Shown: in pieces, positions 52,558 to 60,937 of the stretch
Layout of the letters: every line of letters begins with the position of its first letter
Position numbering within the stretch: the first letter of the stretch is position 1
Source: Porphyra umbilicalis
Lineage: Eukaryota; Rhodophyta; Bangiophyceae; Bangiales; Bangiaceae
Reading direction: 5' to 3'
DNA: 64,000 bases
NCBI GenBank assembly: GCA_002049455.2
Contig: KV918833.1
Span: 212,618-276,617 of the forward strand
Notes under the pieces: model-generated
Database searches by the model: none
What the model saw: the letters and a program-made list of their open reading frames with translations, nothing else
Told to the model about the DNA's origin: nothing
Position numbers and translations under genes: made by a program

Positions 52558-54959
52558 TCAGTCGCAACGACGAAACTCCCATACGTGAACGGGGCGACCC
52601 GCCTTGCGTAGGACGCGACGCAGGGCGGCGTGAAACCGCTTCGCCCGCGTCCGCAGGGGCTCCAGGCAGGGGGGGACGTCGGCGGCGAGCCCGATGCGGG
52701 CGTACTCGACCATCGCGGCGGTGATCTCGCAGGGCCCCACCTCGGACCAGTTGATGGACGGGTCGTACCCGAACAAGGCGACAACCTGCCCGGACGTCAG
52801 CGAGTCCCGCCACTCCGTGGCCGTCACCGGGGTAGGGGGCGTCCACGACGCGGACAGCCACCAATCGTAGGCGACGTCCGGTTGCCCCGGAACGGGGGTC
52901 ACGACGGGACCGGCAACCCCGAGCTCCATCGGCGCCATGGCGGGGCCGTCGTTGGCGGGGACGGCATCCCAACGCGCGGGGCGCGGACCGGCGGGCGCCG
53001 CGGCTTCGCCGGCGGGGCGGTACTCGGACCGCCCGTAGCCCCCGCCGCTAGCGGCGCCGTCGCGGCCCTGGCCGCCGTCGGAGGGCCACGCGGGCCCGTC
53101 ACGGCCGTCGGCCATACAGCCGCGGCCATCACCCGGACCGGCCGCCGACCACATGCGGTCGTCCCGCACGTCGACACGGCGGCCGTTGCCGCCGTCCCCC
53201 CAGCGGTCGTCGCGGTCGCGACGGGGGGCAGCGGCGCCGCCGCCCGACTCGGACGCCCACCCGCGCCCGGGCCGGTCACCGGCAGTGTCGGCGTGGTCAC
53301 CGCGCCGCGTCGCGTCCCAGCGCTCGCCATGAGCCGTGCCGGCTCGGTCCTCGCGGCCCGCCTCGCGCGGGCCCCACTCGGCGTTGCCGACAAGGGTCGA
53401 CGAGGAGAAACCGCGGGAGTAGGCGTCGGGACCCCCGGGGTCGCCGGCGCTGGCCTCCTCCTCCTCCCCCTCGGGGTCCCGGGGCCCCGGGCGGTGGGGC
53501 ACAGGCGGAGCCGGGCCGCCGCGCGCCATGTCGGCGTGGCGCCGCTTCCGCGCGCGGTACGCGGCCGACGCGGCCGCCTCCTCCGTCGACGGCGGGACGG
53601 CGTCCGGGTCGGGCGAAGTGAAGCCGGCCGGTATCGCCCAAGGCTCCGTCGTCACGGGCAACGCCCGCGGGGCGACGTCCGCGAGCCGCGGCTCCGCGAG
53701 CATGACCCCCACCGGGGTCTGCGGCGTCCGCAAGACGTTCACGACGCGAACGTAATGGCGCCGGCCGTTCGCCACAGTACCCACTTGGTGGGGCAGCAGG
53801 GTGCTGGGGGCTTGACGAGTGGTGTCGTGGTGGTAGGGCAGCAGGTCATGGACTGCCGCCCAGGGCTCTCCCTCACGATGGCATCGTCCTCCTCCAAGGC
53901 GTCGGCGGCACCGCTGTCGCCCGGCGCGAGGTCGTCGACCTTGATCTTCCGCGTCAAGTCGTAGCAGCACAGCAACGGCTCGAGGACGCGGTGCGTCTCG
54001 CGGTAGGCACGCAGCAACCCCGACACGATGGCGGCCGTCAGCATGACGTAGGCCGTGCCCTGGATGGGGTGGCACGGGAACGCCTGAAGCAGCGACTGCT
54101 GCTGATGCACGACGGGCGGGTACTCGTACGTCAGCAGCCGCGGCGTCGCGCACCGCGTGGCCATTGCCGGCGGCAAAGGAGCACGCGCCGGCGTCAGGGC
54201 GATGCCGGAGCGGACGGACAGGAAGATGGCCCCGTGCCCCGCCCGTCGGGCGCTTACGAGCTCGCCGCGCGCGCGGCGCGCGGCCTCCAACGCCGAGTCC
54301 GCCGGGGCGGTCGCGGGGCCCACCGACGCCAAGGCGATCAGGGGGCCCACGCCCCCGAAGTTGGCAAGCGCCAAGGAGTGACCGAACGGGACCGCAGGGC
54401 GGTGGCGAAGGCGGGTGTGCCAGTCCTCGAGGTAGGCGTACTCCTGCTCGCCGGCGACGAACGGGAGCTCGGCCGCGGGATGCGGGACCAAGAGCACCCG
54501 ACCCGGGTTGCACCGCAACATGCAGCGTAGCCACGCCGCGCTGTCCCCGACGGAGCGGACGAAGGAAGCGAAGTCGCGCTTGGCCGCCGGCCGGGTGCCG
54601 TAACCCGCCACCTCGGCGAACTCCTTGAAGGCCCGCCACACGGCAGCGGCCTCGCCGGCGTCGTGGGGATGAGCCGGGAGGAAGACGTCGCTGACGAGCC
54701 GCCAGTCGGCCGAGGCCACGGCCGGCCCCAGCGGGGCAAGCCACGCTCGGACGTCGGGCGGCGCCGGGCGCGGCGGGAACACGGGGGCCGACTGCCCCAA
54801 CAACGGCGGTCGCTCCTCCGGCACGACCGCGGGACCCCCGCCGGGGGAGGCCGCCGGGCAAGCCGCGGACCCGGCCCCGGCGCTGGTCGCGGCGGCAGCG
54901 CCCACTGGGCGGGGCGGCTTCCGCCACTCCCGGCCGTTCGGGTCGTACGGGAGCCGCAT
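52558..54959 (-). CDS. antisense accessory ORF of the gypsy element (two frames)
   Basis: In one minus frame, from an ATG at 54959 (the frame stays open through the 3' LTR to 55808) to about 53880, the sequence is globular and protein-like: Trp-Leu-Ala-Pro-Leu, Asp-Trp-Arg-Leu-Val-Ser-Asp-Val-Phe, Glu-Tyr-Ala-Tyr-Leu-Glu-Asp-Trp and a Leu-Leu-Cys-Cys-Tyr-Asp-Leu stretch. It then continues naturally in another frame from about 53880 to the stop at 52558, with an Asp/Gly/Arg-rich linker (about 53540-52970) and a folded-looking end (about 52900-52560, Trp-Trp-Leu-Ser-Ala-Ser-Trp). A one-base indel, frameshift or intron near 53880 would join them. No domain recognised. Antisense ORFs in this position are known in some plant gypsy elements, but I see no homology to claim. 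Confidence 0.55.
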
Positions 54960-55149
54960 ACCCGGCGGCACCGACGGGCGGGCGGGGACGGTTGGGCGGC
55001 GCCCGGGCGGTCCCGACGCGGGCGGCGCGACGGCCGCCGGCGCCGGCCCCGGAGCGGCGACCGCCGGGGGCGGGCACGCCAGGGGCGCGGAGAACGGAGC
55101 CCCGACGGGGCTAGCGGGAGGCGTCGCCGGGGACGGCTCGATCTCAGCC

Positions 55150-55157
55150 GAAGGGGA
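55150..55157 (+). promoter_or_regulatory. gypsy polypurine tract
   Basis: GAAGGGGA directly precedes TGTAGTAC, the start of the 3' LTR. Confidence 0.6.
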
Positions 55158-55807
55158 TGTAGTACTGCGGGGCCCCCTATGCGCCAGGGGGCCACCGCGG
55201 GGACGTCGGCGACGGCGGGGGACGTCGGTCCCCGACGCGTGGTGGCGACGCCAGCGGCGGTGGTGGCCGACGGGTTGGCGACGCGGGATGGCGGGGCGAG
55301 GGGGCGGCCCCGCTGCCCGGCTCGGGCCACTTGAGGGAGCGCACCCGATCCGCCGCGCCCGGCACGCGGGCCCCGCGGGAGGCCGGGTTGGCGCGCCCGA
55401 GCGGGCGTTGGCGCGCCCGAGAGGGCGCGGCAGGCGACGGCCGACCGGGCGCCACGCGGCGGGTGCAGCGCGTTGCGCGCGGGACGGTTTCTCCCCCTCG
55501 TCTGTAATGATCGCCTCGGGGGACTTGACATGCATGGAGGGAATTATCTGCATTGGTTGGTGACGGCCCGAATCAATTCCCATTTGGGGAAATTGGGCCC
55601 GGGCGACGGTTTCCGCCCTTTTAGGACGAAGGGCGACGACGGTGGGAGGCACCGTCGTCGCCGGCAAGTAAACCGTGTCTCGATGTCTTGGCGTTTCGAT
55701 CGGCCCGACTTCCCGGACCTCGAGTCCCATAGCGGGTGTCGCGCGAGCGGCTGAGACGGCCGTTACTTCCCTCCTTCTGAGGTAACCCCCTAGATTGTGG
55801 TACTGCA
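55158..55807 (+). repeat. 3' LTR of the gypsy element (650 bp)
   Basis: Begins TGTAGTAC and ends GTACTGCA, one substitution away from the inverted end GTACTACA kept in the 5' LTR. Positions 55201-55807 align to the 5' LTR without gaps. Confidence 0.9.
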
Positions 55808-56691
55808 ACTCCCCTCTCGGTCGCGGCCGCCGACATGGCGAGCGCGACGACTGTGAGCAGCAACGGCGGAACGTGCGCTACCGCGGCGATTGGGACGACC
55901 GCGGTGCTGGCGGCGGCCCTCCTGGCCCTGTGCGTGCGGGTCCGCGTGGCGGTGGCGACAACGACGGCTGGCGACGACCGAGCCCCCCTCGGCCGCCCTT
56001 GGGCGCCCCTCCCCGGCCGACAAGAGGCCCGCCTTTCTCCCCCAACCACTTTGGTAGGAGCGCTCGGCGCCCGCCGGCTGGTGGTCCTCCCGGCCCGCCG
56101 CCGCCTCCGACGCCGGGTCCTCCCCTAAGCCCGCCAAGAGGTCCGCCCCATTTCAGGGGCGGCCGGGACAACTACCGCCCGCGCAGCCCGCCGCGCCAGC
56201 TGTGGGGCCCACCGCCTGGCCCGCCACAGAGCGACTGGCGCTCGCCAAGGGGCGACGGCTGGGACCGCCCGTGCACCCTGCCCCGTCGTCCGGCGGGCCC
56301 CCCTCCGAGTTGGAGGTGGGCTCCCTCCTGCGAGGCGTGGGGCGACGACCAAGTCCCAACCTGGGAGGCTTCACGACCGGCGCCTCTTTGGCGCGTGCCT
56401 GATACCCCCTCGCCCTGGCGGGTCGACCAGTACGGAGATCTGGGGGACACGCAAGAGCTGCAGTGGGTGCTGACCCAGACGCCGACACGGAGCACCTCCT
56501 CGCCGTGGACCTGGTGGCCCGCACCGTCGCAGCCGTTGCGGCAGCCGACGTCGGCCGAGCCCCTGAGCCGTCCGGTGTACGTCTTGCAGGGGATCCATCC
56601 CTCTGTCGACCCGACCAACCACCTCGTCCCTGTACCTCGGCGGCCGCCCCAGCTGTTCCCTGCCCACCCGCCGCCTCCCTACCGGCTGTGA
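55808..56691 (+). CDS. possible Pro/Gly/Arg-rich coding region next to the LTR
   Basis: The frame is open from within the LTR end to a stop at 56691. It reads as Arg/Gly/Asp-rich then Pro/Trp/Arg-rich sequence, such as an RNA-binding low-complexity protein might have. There is no ATG early in this frame after the LTR, so if real, its 5' end was removed by the retroelement insertion or lies in another exon. It may be only a GC shadow. Confidence 0.25.
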
Positions 56692-56711
56692 CGTATTCGC
56701 TGCCCAAGAGG

Positions 56712-57914
56712 ATGGGGTCTGCTCTGGGGTGGACGGACGCCGACCGTGTGCCCCTCTGTGAGGCGTACCTGGAGGTGACGAGCGACGCGGTGAAGGGGAC
56801 TGCCCGGACCAAGGACAACCTATGGGCGACGGTGCACACGGTGTGGGGTGAGAAAGTGCGGAGGAAGGGGCCGATGAGAGTGGAGCGCCTTCCAAGTGCG
56901 CTGGAGAAGCCGTTTAAGCGCATTCGGGCGGGTGTGAGCGCCTTCACGTCGCACTACCTGGCTGTTAAGGCCATGCCGACCACTGGCAACCCGACGGAGG
57001 AGGACACCATCAGCGGCGCTGTGGCGCGCTATTGCTCGCTGGACGTTTACGACGCGATCCGAGCGGACCGCAACCAGGACAAGGTCGACGACAAGACGCG
57101 CAAGCGCAAGGCCAAATTCGGGCACTGCAAGTGGGTCGCGTGTTGGCGCGTCCTGCGGCAGAGCGACAAGTTTAGCGGCGCCGCCAACGGCGGCGACGCC
57201 TCGGCCATGGACATTATGGGCGACACGTCGTCTGACGAGGAGGAGAGTGGCAGCGGCAGCGGTAGCGGCCGCAGCCGACGCAACGGCGGCTTTCAGGGTC
57301 GCCCTGTAGGCATCAAGGCGGCCAAGATGCAGCGCCAAGAGGACGTGCAGATGGACGCTCAGGTCAAGGCCAGCACTGAAGCTCTCCACAAGCTCACCGA
57401 CGCGCAGCACGAGCGCATTGCCCTTTGCTTTTTTGATTCGCCGCTGATGCGGCACACCCCTGAGGCGGCTCGTTACCGTTCAGCCATTACGCAGAAGATG
57501 CTGGAGCGTGCGGGTGTGGCGAGCTCGTCTGCTATTGACGTGGGAGGGGGTGAGGTGACTGACGACTCTATCGGCGGTGTGGGCGACGGCGTCGCCGGTC
57601 TGGGTGTTGATAACTCGACGGGGACGGTGCGCGCGGCTGCCGGCCCTGCCGCCGGAGCGCGGGCGCCGCCGGGGCGAGGAGCGCTGGCGGCGCCTTTCGG
57701 TGCTGATGGTACATCAGCCTCTGCTCTGGCGGCGGCGGCGGCGGCCAAGGCTGCGCCGGCCCGCGTGCGTCAACACGCCAAGACTGGCGCTGGCCGTCGG
57801 TCGCTGGAGACCAAGAGGCAGGCATCCGCGGCTCAGCTTGCGCGCAGCCCGAACACGACTCGCAACCTGGACGAGGACAGCGAGTCGCTGGACGACAGCG
57901 ATGATTCCGAGTAG
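56712..57914 (+). CDS. Myb/SANT-like DNA-binding protein with NAM-associated-type C-terminal region (400 aa)
   Basis: First ATG of the frame at 56712; the frame is open upstream to 56463 without ATG. Residues about 6-65 form a trihelix (SANT-like) pattern: Trp-Thr-Asp-Ala-Asp, Leu-x-x-Ala-Tyr-Leu-Glu-Val-Thr-x-Asp, Leu-Trp-x-x-Val. Residues about 140-150 have Cys-Lys-Trp-Val-Ala-Cys-Trp. After an acidic Ser-rich linker, residues about 195-205 read Gly-Arg-Pro-Val-Gly-Ile-Lys-Ala-Ala-Lys, a hallmark of plant NAM-associated proteins. Such proteins often partner PIF/Harbinger transposases (binding element ends and bringing the transposase into the nucleus), or act as host regulators. The C-terminus is Ala/Gly-rich with an acidic Ser/Asp tail. 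No transposase gene is adjacent. Confidence 0.6.
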   Translation: MGSALGWTDADRVPLCEAYLEVTSDAVKGTARTKDNLWATVHTVWGEKVRRKGPMRVERLPSALEKPFKRIRAGVSAFTSHYLAVKAMPTTGNPTEEDTISGAVARYCSLDVYDAIRADRNQDKVDDKTRKRKAKFGHCKWVACWRVLRQSDKFSGAANGGDASAMDIMGDTSSDEEESGSGSGSGRSRRNGGFQGRPVGIKAAKMQRQEDVQMDAQVKASTEALHKLTDAQHERIALCFFDSPLMRHTPEAARYRSAITQKMLERAGVASSSAIDVGGGEVTDDSIGGVGDGVAGLGVDNSTGTVRAAAGPAAGARAPPGRGALAAPFGADGTSASALAAAAAAKAAPARVRQHAKTGAGRRSLETKRQASAAQLARSPNTTRNLDEDSESLDDSDDSE

Positions 57915-58259
57915 AGGGACCTGTAGTTTGTTGCCTTTGTGTGCGTCGTGTTGCGTGTGTATGTTGAGTATGACAAAGGTTTTTTTTTCCCCGTTGGGCA
58001 GGGTTTTTTTTTCCTACACAAGTATCATTGCTTGCCCACGTGCGGCATGAAAAGGACCTAGCGCGCAGCGTTTGCCTATGACCCCCCGCACCCCCCGCAC
58101 TCTTTTCCGGCCCGAGTCGCATCCTCCACACCAGCTAAACACGCGGCCCCCCCCCCGCGCGCGCAACATGCGCGCACATCTCCGTCGCAGCGGCCGACCA
58201 GGGCGCGGCGCGTGGGGTAGCGCGCGGTGTGGACCTGCGCTGCCCCCCGGCGGCGCGCG
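57915..58259. other. intergenic
   Basis: Two T-runs (about 57980-57988 and 58006-58013), possibly part of the 3' end of the preceding gene. No other signal seen. Confidence 0.4.
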
Positions 58260-58670
58260 ATGCGCCCCGCCCCGCTGGAGCGCGATGCGCTGCCGCCGCG
58301 CCGCGTGCCGCTCCTCGGCTCCGCGCCGACGCACGACGCCGAGGGAGCGGCGGCTACACGCGCGCCCCGCCCCTTGCCGCTCGACACCAATGTGATGCAG
58401 GCGGCGCGTCAGGGCGGGGCGCCGCAGGCGCAGCAGGCGCGACAGCTCCTCGGTAAGGCGGCGGCCACCGCCACGACCGCCGACACCTCTGCCGCCGCTT
58501 ACAGCGCCCCTGCCGCTGACGCCACCCCCGCTGTCGCCCACCCTCGCCTGCGGAGAGGGGCGGCGGCCGCGGCTGGCGGCAGGGACGGCGGCGCTGTGGC
58601 GCAGGAGGAGGGCGGCCGCGGCGGCTGTGGCCGCAGCTGTAGCATATCTCTGCTACCAATTGGCAATTAG
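58260..58670 (+). CDS. small GC-rich ORF, possibly a first exon
   Basis: ATG at 58260 with nearly all third positions G/C. The product is Ala/Arg/Gly-rich with no domain. A good splice-donor consensus, CTCGGTAAGG, lies at 58448-58457, so coding may end there in an exon rather than at the stop at 58670. Confidence 0.3.
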   Translation: MRPAPLERDALPPRRVPLLGSAPTHDAEGAAATRAPRPLPLDTNVMQAARQGGAPQAQQARQLLGKAAATATTADTSAAAYSAPAADATPAVAHPRLRRGAAAAAGGRDGGAVAQEEGGRGGCGRSCSISLLPIGN

Positions 58671-58699
58671 CCACGAGTAGCCCCCTTGACTGGCCGAAT

Positions 58700-59031
58700 C
58701 CACGGATGTGTGTGACTCGGCTTGCGGCACGCCCTTTGGGGGGTTTCTTCCGCATTGTTTAATTTTTATTGCTTGTTTTGCTTGCCTGTCTTATCTGTCT
58801 GCCCGCACTCATTACGATCGCTTGATCGGATGGTCGATCGACCAGTGCCGTTGTTTGTATTAAACCACCGTGGGTCCGGGGTCGCCGTCGTGGGCACCAC
58901 CCGGCTCCCCATCGGATGCCCTTCAACAAAAGGTCTTCTTCCTCGCCGCGACGGCGATAGAACTCGCTTTATTGCTTGGCTACGGTCGGTCTCAGTACAC
59001 TGGTAATTGAACTAACGTTATTAATACCACA
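58700..59031 (+). repeat. right part of the 5' LTR of gypsy element 2
   Basis: The LTR end is placed at 59031 (ATACCACA), because TTTGG follows just as TTTGG follows the LTR of the first gypsy element, and gag begins shortly after. The left boundary is a guess; the 3' LTR is outside the window. Confidence 0.3.
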
Positions 59032-59033
59032 TT

Positions 59034-59050
59034 TGGTTGAGCAGCAGGGG
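59034..59050 (+). promoter_or_regulatory. primer-binding site (gypsy element 2)
   Basis: TGGTTGAGCAGCAGGGG two bases after the inferred LTR end. The first element's PBS occupies the same place but differs after TGG, so a different tRNA would prime it. Confidence 0.45.
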
Positions 59051-59261
59051 ATACCCTCGCCTTCATCGTGCCTCGCGGCACGGTGTCCCCGAGAACTTTC
59101 TCTCTGCCTCGTGGCATTGTGACGGTGTCGATACGGTCGCTTGGCGCGCAGGGCGTAAGCCATCGACTTGTGGGCGTGGTGCCGGAGGCATCACGGTTGA
59201 GATCTCCGACGTTGGCGCGCAGGGCGTAAGCCAAGTCGGAACACTTTGTTCAGGTCCCAGT

Positions 59262-60908
59262 ATGTCTACTGGTGGTACCGGCGGCACTCGGCGAGCCAGA
59301 GACAGCAAGTTGCCATCTGGCTACCGGCCGCCGGGCGGGGGACAAGGCACTCCTGCCGCCTCCGACACCCCAACGGATGGTGCTCCAACTCCTCCCATCC
59401 CTGCGGATCAAGCCGCCTCTGGGCAGATGCAGGTGGTGGAGAGCCTGAAGGCGGCCGTTGAAGCACTTCAGCGACGCCTAACGGCCCAAGAACAGATTAA
59501 CGAGTCTCTGGCGCGAGCCAATGACAAGTTGGTCGACGACGTCGAGGCCCTGCGCAAGGTCGACTCCCATGAGGAGGAACGCCGTGTGGCTAAGTCTCGC
59601 CGCCAGTCGGGCGACAAGACCAAGGACGTCAAGAAGACGAGCAAGGTGATTAAGGACAAGTCCGTCCGCAAGGACGCTCCGGCTAACGCCGCGCTTTCCT
59701 CATCTTCCGACGATTCCGCTTCTGGGTCAAGCCCGACGTCGTCAGACGACGACAACCCCGACGCGACCGACACGTTCTTTTCGGACGATGGCCACGGGCC
59801 CCCACACCCGCCGTCGCCCCCAAGTGGGTCCTCGCCGAGCGAAAGCTCGAGCGAGTCGGACGCGGCCGCGCGCAAGCGCCCCGCGCCCCCCACCAAACGG
59901 AAGGAGCGACTTGAAAAAGCCGATAGGATCAAGGTGATCCGCCCGGCTAATAGCCGCTTCAAGACACTCCTGGACTACAGGACGTACTTCCTGATACGAC
60001 GTCAACTGACGTATACGCCTAAAGAGGCACAGCGGTCGCACCGCCTCAACAAACGTTTGGACGGAGCGTTCCATGGGCAACAGCCATTCACGGGAGCCCT
60101 GCCCTTGGGCATCTTCACGTTCTTAACGACCTTTCGCCGCGCGTGCGACGCGGCTGGGCTGACGCACGGTCAAGCCCTTCCGCTTATGGTCTTTCGACTA
60201 GCCGGCAACGCCAAGATGGCCTTCTCCGGCGCGCTTAACAGCACCCTCGGACGTAAGCGTTACGCCATCCGTACCTACGGAGATGCCGTCAACTGGCTTC
60301 TTTCGAAGTATGCGACACACGCAACTATGGAAAACGCCTATCAAGACATCATTCCGATGAAGCAACAAGACAACGAGGCGCCCACGGCCTTTGGTCATCG
60401 CGTGGAAACGCAATGCGACCTCCTGAACGGTTTGTTCGACATCCAGGACGTTAAGGATGTCTTCATCACTGGTCTTTCGGACCTTGTGCAAGCGCACGTA
60501 CGGGTACTGAACGACCAGTTCCCCGACCGAACCCTGTCTGAGACGGTCGCCACCGCCCAGATATACTGGGACGGCACCAACAAGTTGTGTTTACAACTCA
60601 AGATTACCCGCCCAACGGCGATCAAAGTCGCTTACGCGACACAAGACCAGCGGACGACGACGGAACGACCGTTCCCACCGGTTCGCACCCCGCCGCCCCC
60701 TCGGGCCGCCGTCCCTCAAGCCAATCGGGCTGACATCTGCTACAACTGTAACAAGCCGGGGCACTTCGCCGCACAGTGTGCCGAGCCTTATCGCCCTCGC
60801 GAGCGTCGGCAACCGCCTATCGGCGTTCATGCCCGTGCCGACGGTAACGTCGAGGAAGACGAAGTCGAGCATCCGGCCGACGCCGTGGACGACTCGAAAA
60901 ACGTCTAG
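59262..60908 (+). CDS. gag: gag of gypsy element 2 (548 aa)
   Basis: ATG at 59262; the frame is open upstream to 59037 but only with TTG. Residues about 55-115 form a likely coiled coil (Leu/Glu/Gln/Arg heptads), then a Lys/Ser-rich and acidic linker. Residues about 230-440 are capsid-like (Leu-Gly-Ile-Phe-Thr-Phe-Leu-x-x-Phe; Asn-Trp-Leu). A CCHC knuckle lies at about 493-506 (Cys-Tyr-Asn-Cys...His...Cys). The leader contains a GTAAGCCA-ending repeat twice (about 59139 and 59213). The stop TAG at 60906 follows a possible frameshift site. Confidence 0.85.
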   Translation: MSTGGTGGTRRARDSKLPSGYRPPGGGQGTPAASDTPTDGAPTPPIPADQAASGQMQVVESLKAAVEALQRRLTAQEQINESLARANDKLVDDVEALRKVDSHEEERRVAKSRRQSGDKTKDVKKTSKVIKDKSVRKDAPANAALSSSSDDSASGSSPTSSDDDNPDATDTFFSDDGHGPPHPPSPPSGSSPSESSSESDAAARKRPAPPTKRKERLEKADRIKVIRPANSRFKTLLDYRTYFLIRRQLTYTPKEAQRSHRLNKRLDGAFHGQQPFTGALPLGIFTFLTTFRRACDAAGLTHGQALPLMVFRLAGNAKMAFSGALNSTLGRKRYAIRTYGDAVNWLLSKYATHATMENAYQDIIPMKQQDNEAPTAFGHRVETQCDLLNGLFDIQDVKDVFITGLSDLVQAHVRVLNDQFPDRTLSETVATAQIYWDGTNKLCLQLKITRPTAIKVAYATQDQRTTTERPFPPVRTPPPPRAAVPQANRADICYNCNKPGHFAAQCAEPYRPRERRQPPIGVHARADGNVEEDEVEHPADAVDDSKNV

Positions 60909-60937
60909 GCCGGGTGCCCGACTTGGGGTTGCCCGGC
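60896..60937 (+). promoter_or_regulatory. possible -1 frameshift region (gypsy element 2)
   Basis: G AAA AAC at 60896-60902 in the gag frame, then the gag stop, then GCCGGG (60909-60914), which can pair with CCCGGC (60932-60937). Pol is in the -1 frame. The first base is G where a canonical heptamer would have A, so pairing after slippage is weaker. Confidence 0.45.

Larger units (their letters stand above)
39281..55807 (+). mobile_element. Ty3/gypsy chromovirus, interrupted by a nested copia element
   Basis: Order: LTR, primer-binding site, gag, pol (protease, RT, RNase H, integrase, chromodomain-like end), an antisense ORF, polypurine tract, LTR. The LTRs share 607 aligned bp with nine differences (eight transitions) and no indels, about 98.5% identity. 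Pol is cut at 46815 by a complete copia element and resumes in frame at 51780. Because the 5' LTR lacks its first 43 bp, the target-site duplication cannot be checked. Confidence 0.9.

Noticed and set aside
52317..55157. Retroviral env gene in the extra region of the gypsy element
   Set aside because: No sense-strand ORF with signal peptide and membrane anchor; the coding-like signal is antisense and globular.
55808..55812. Target-site duplication for the gypsy element
   Set aside because: ACTCC follows the 3' LTR, but the left flank is missing because the 5' LTR is truncated, so no duplication can be shown.
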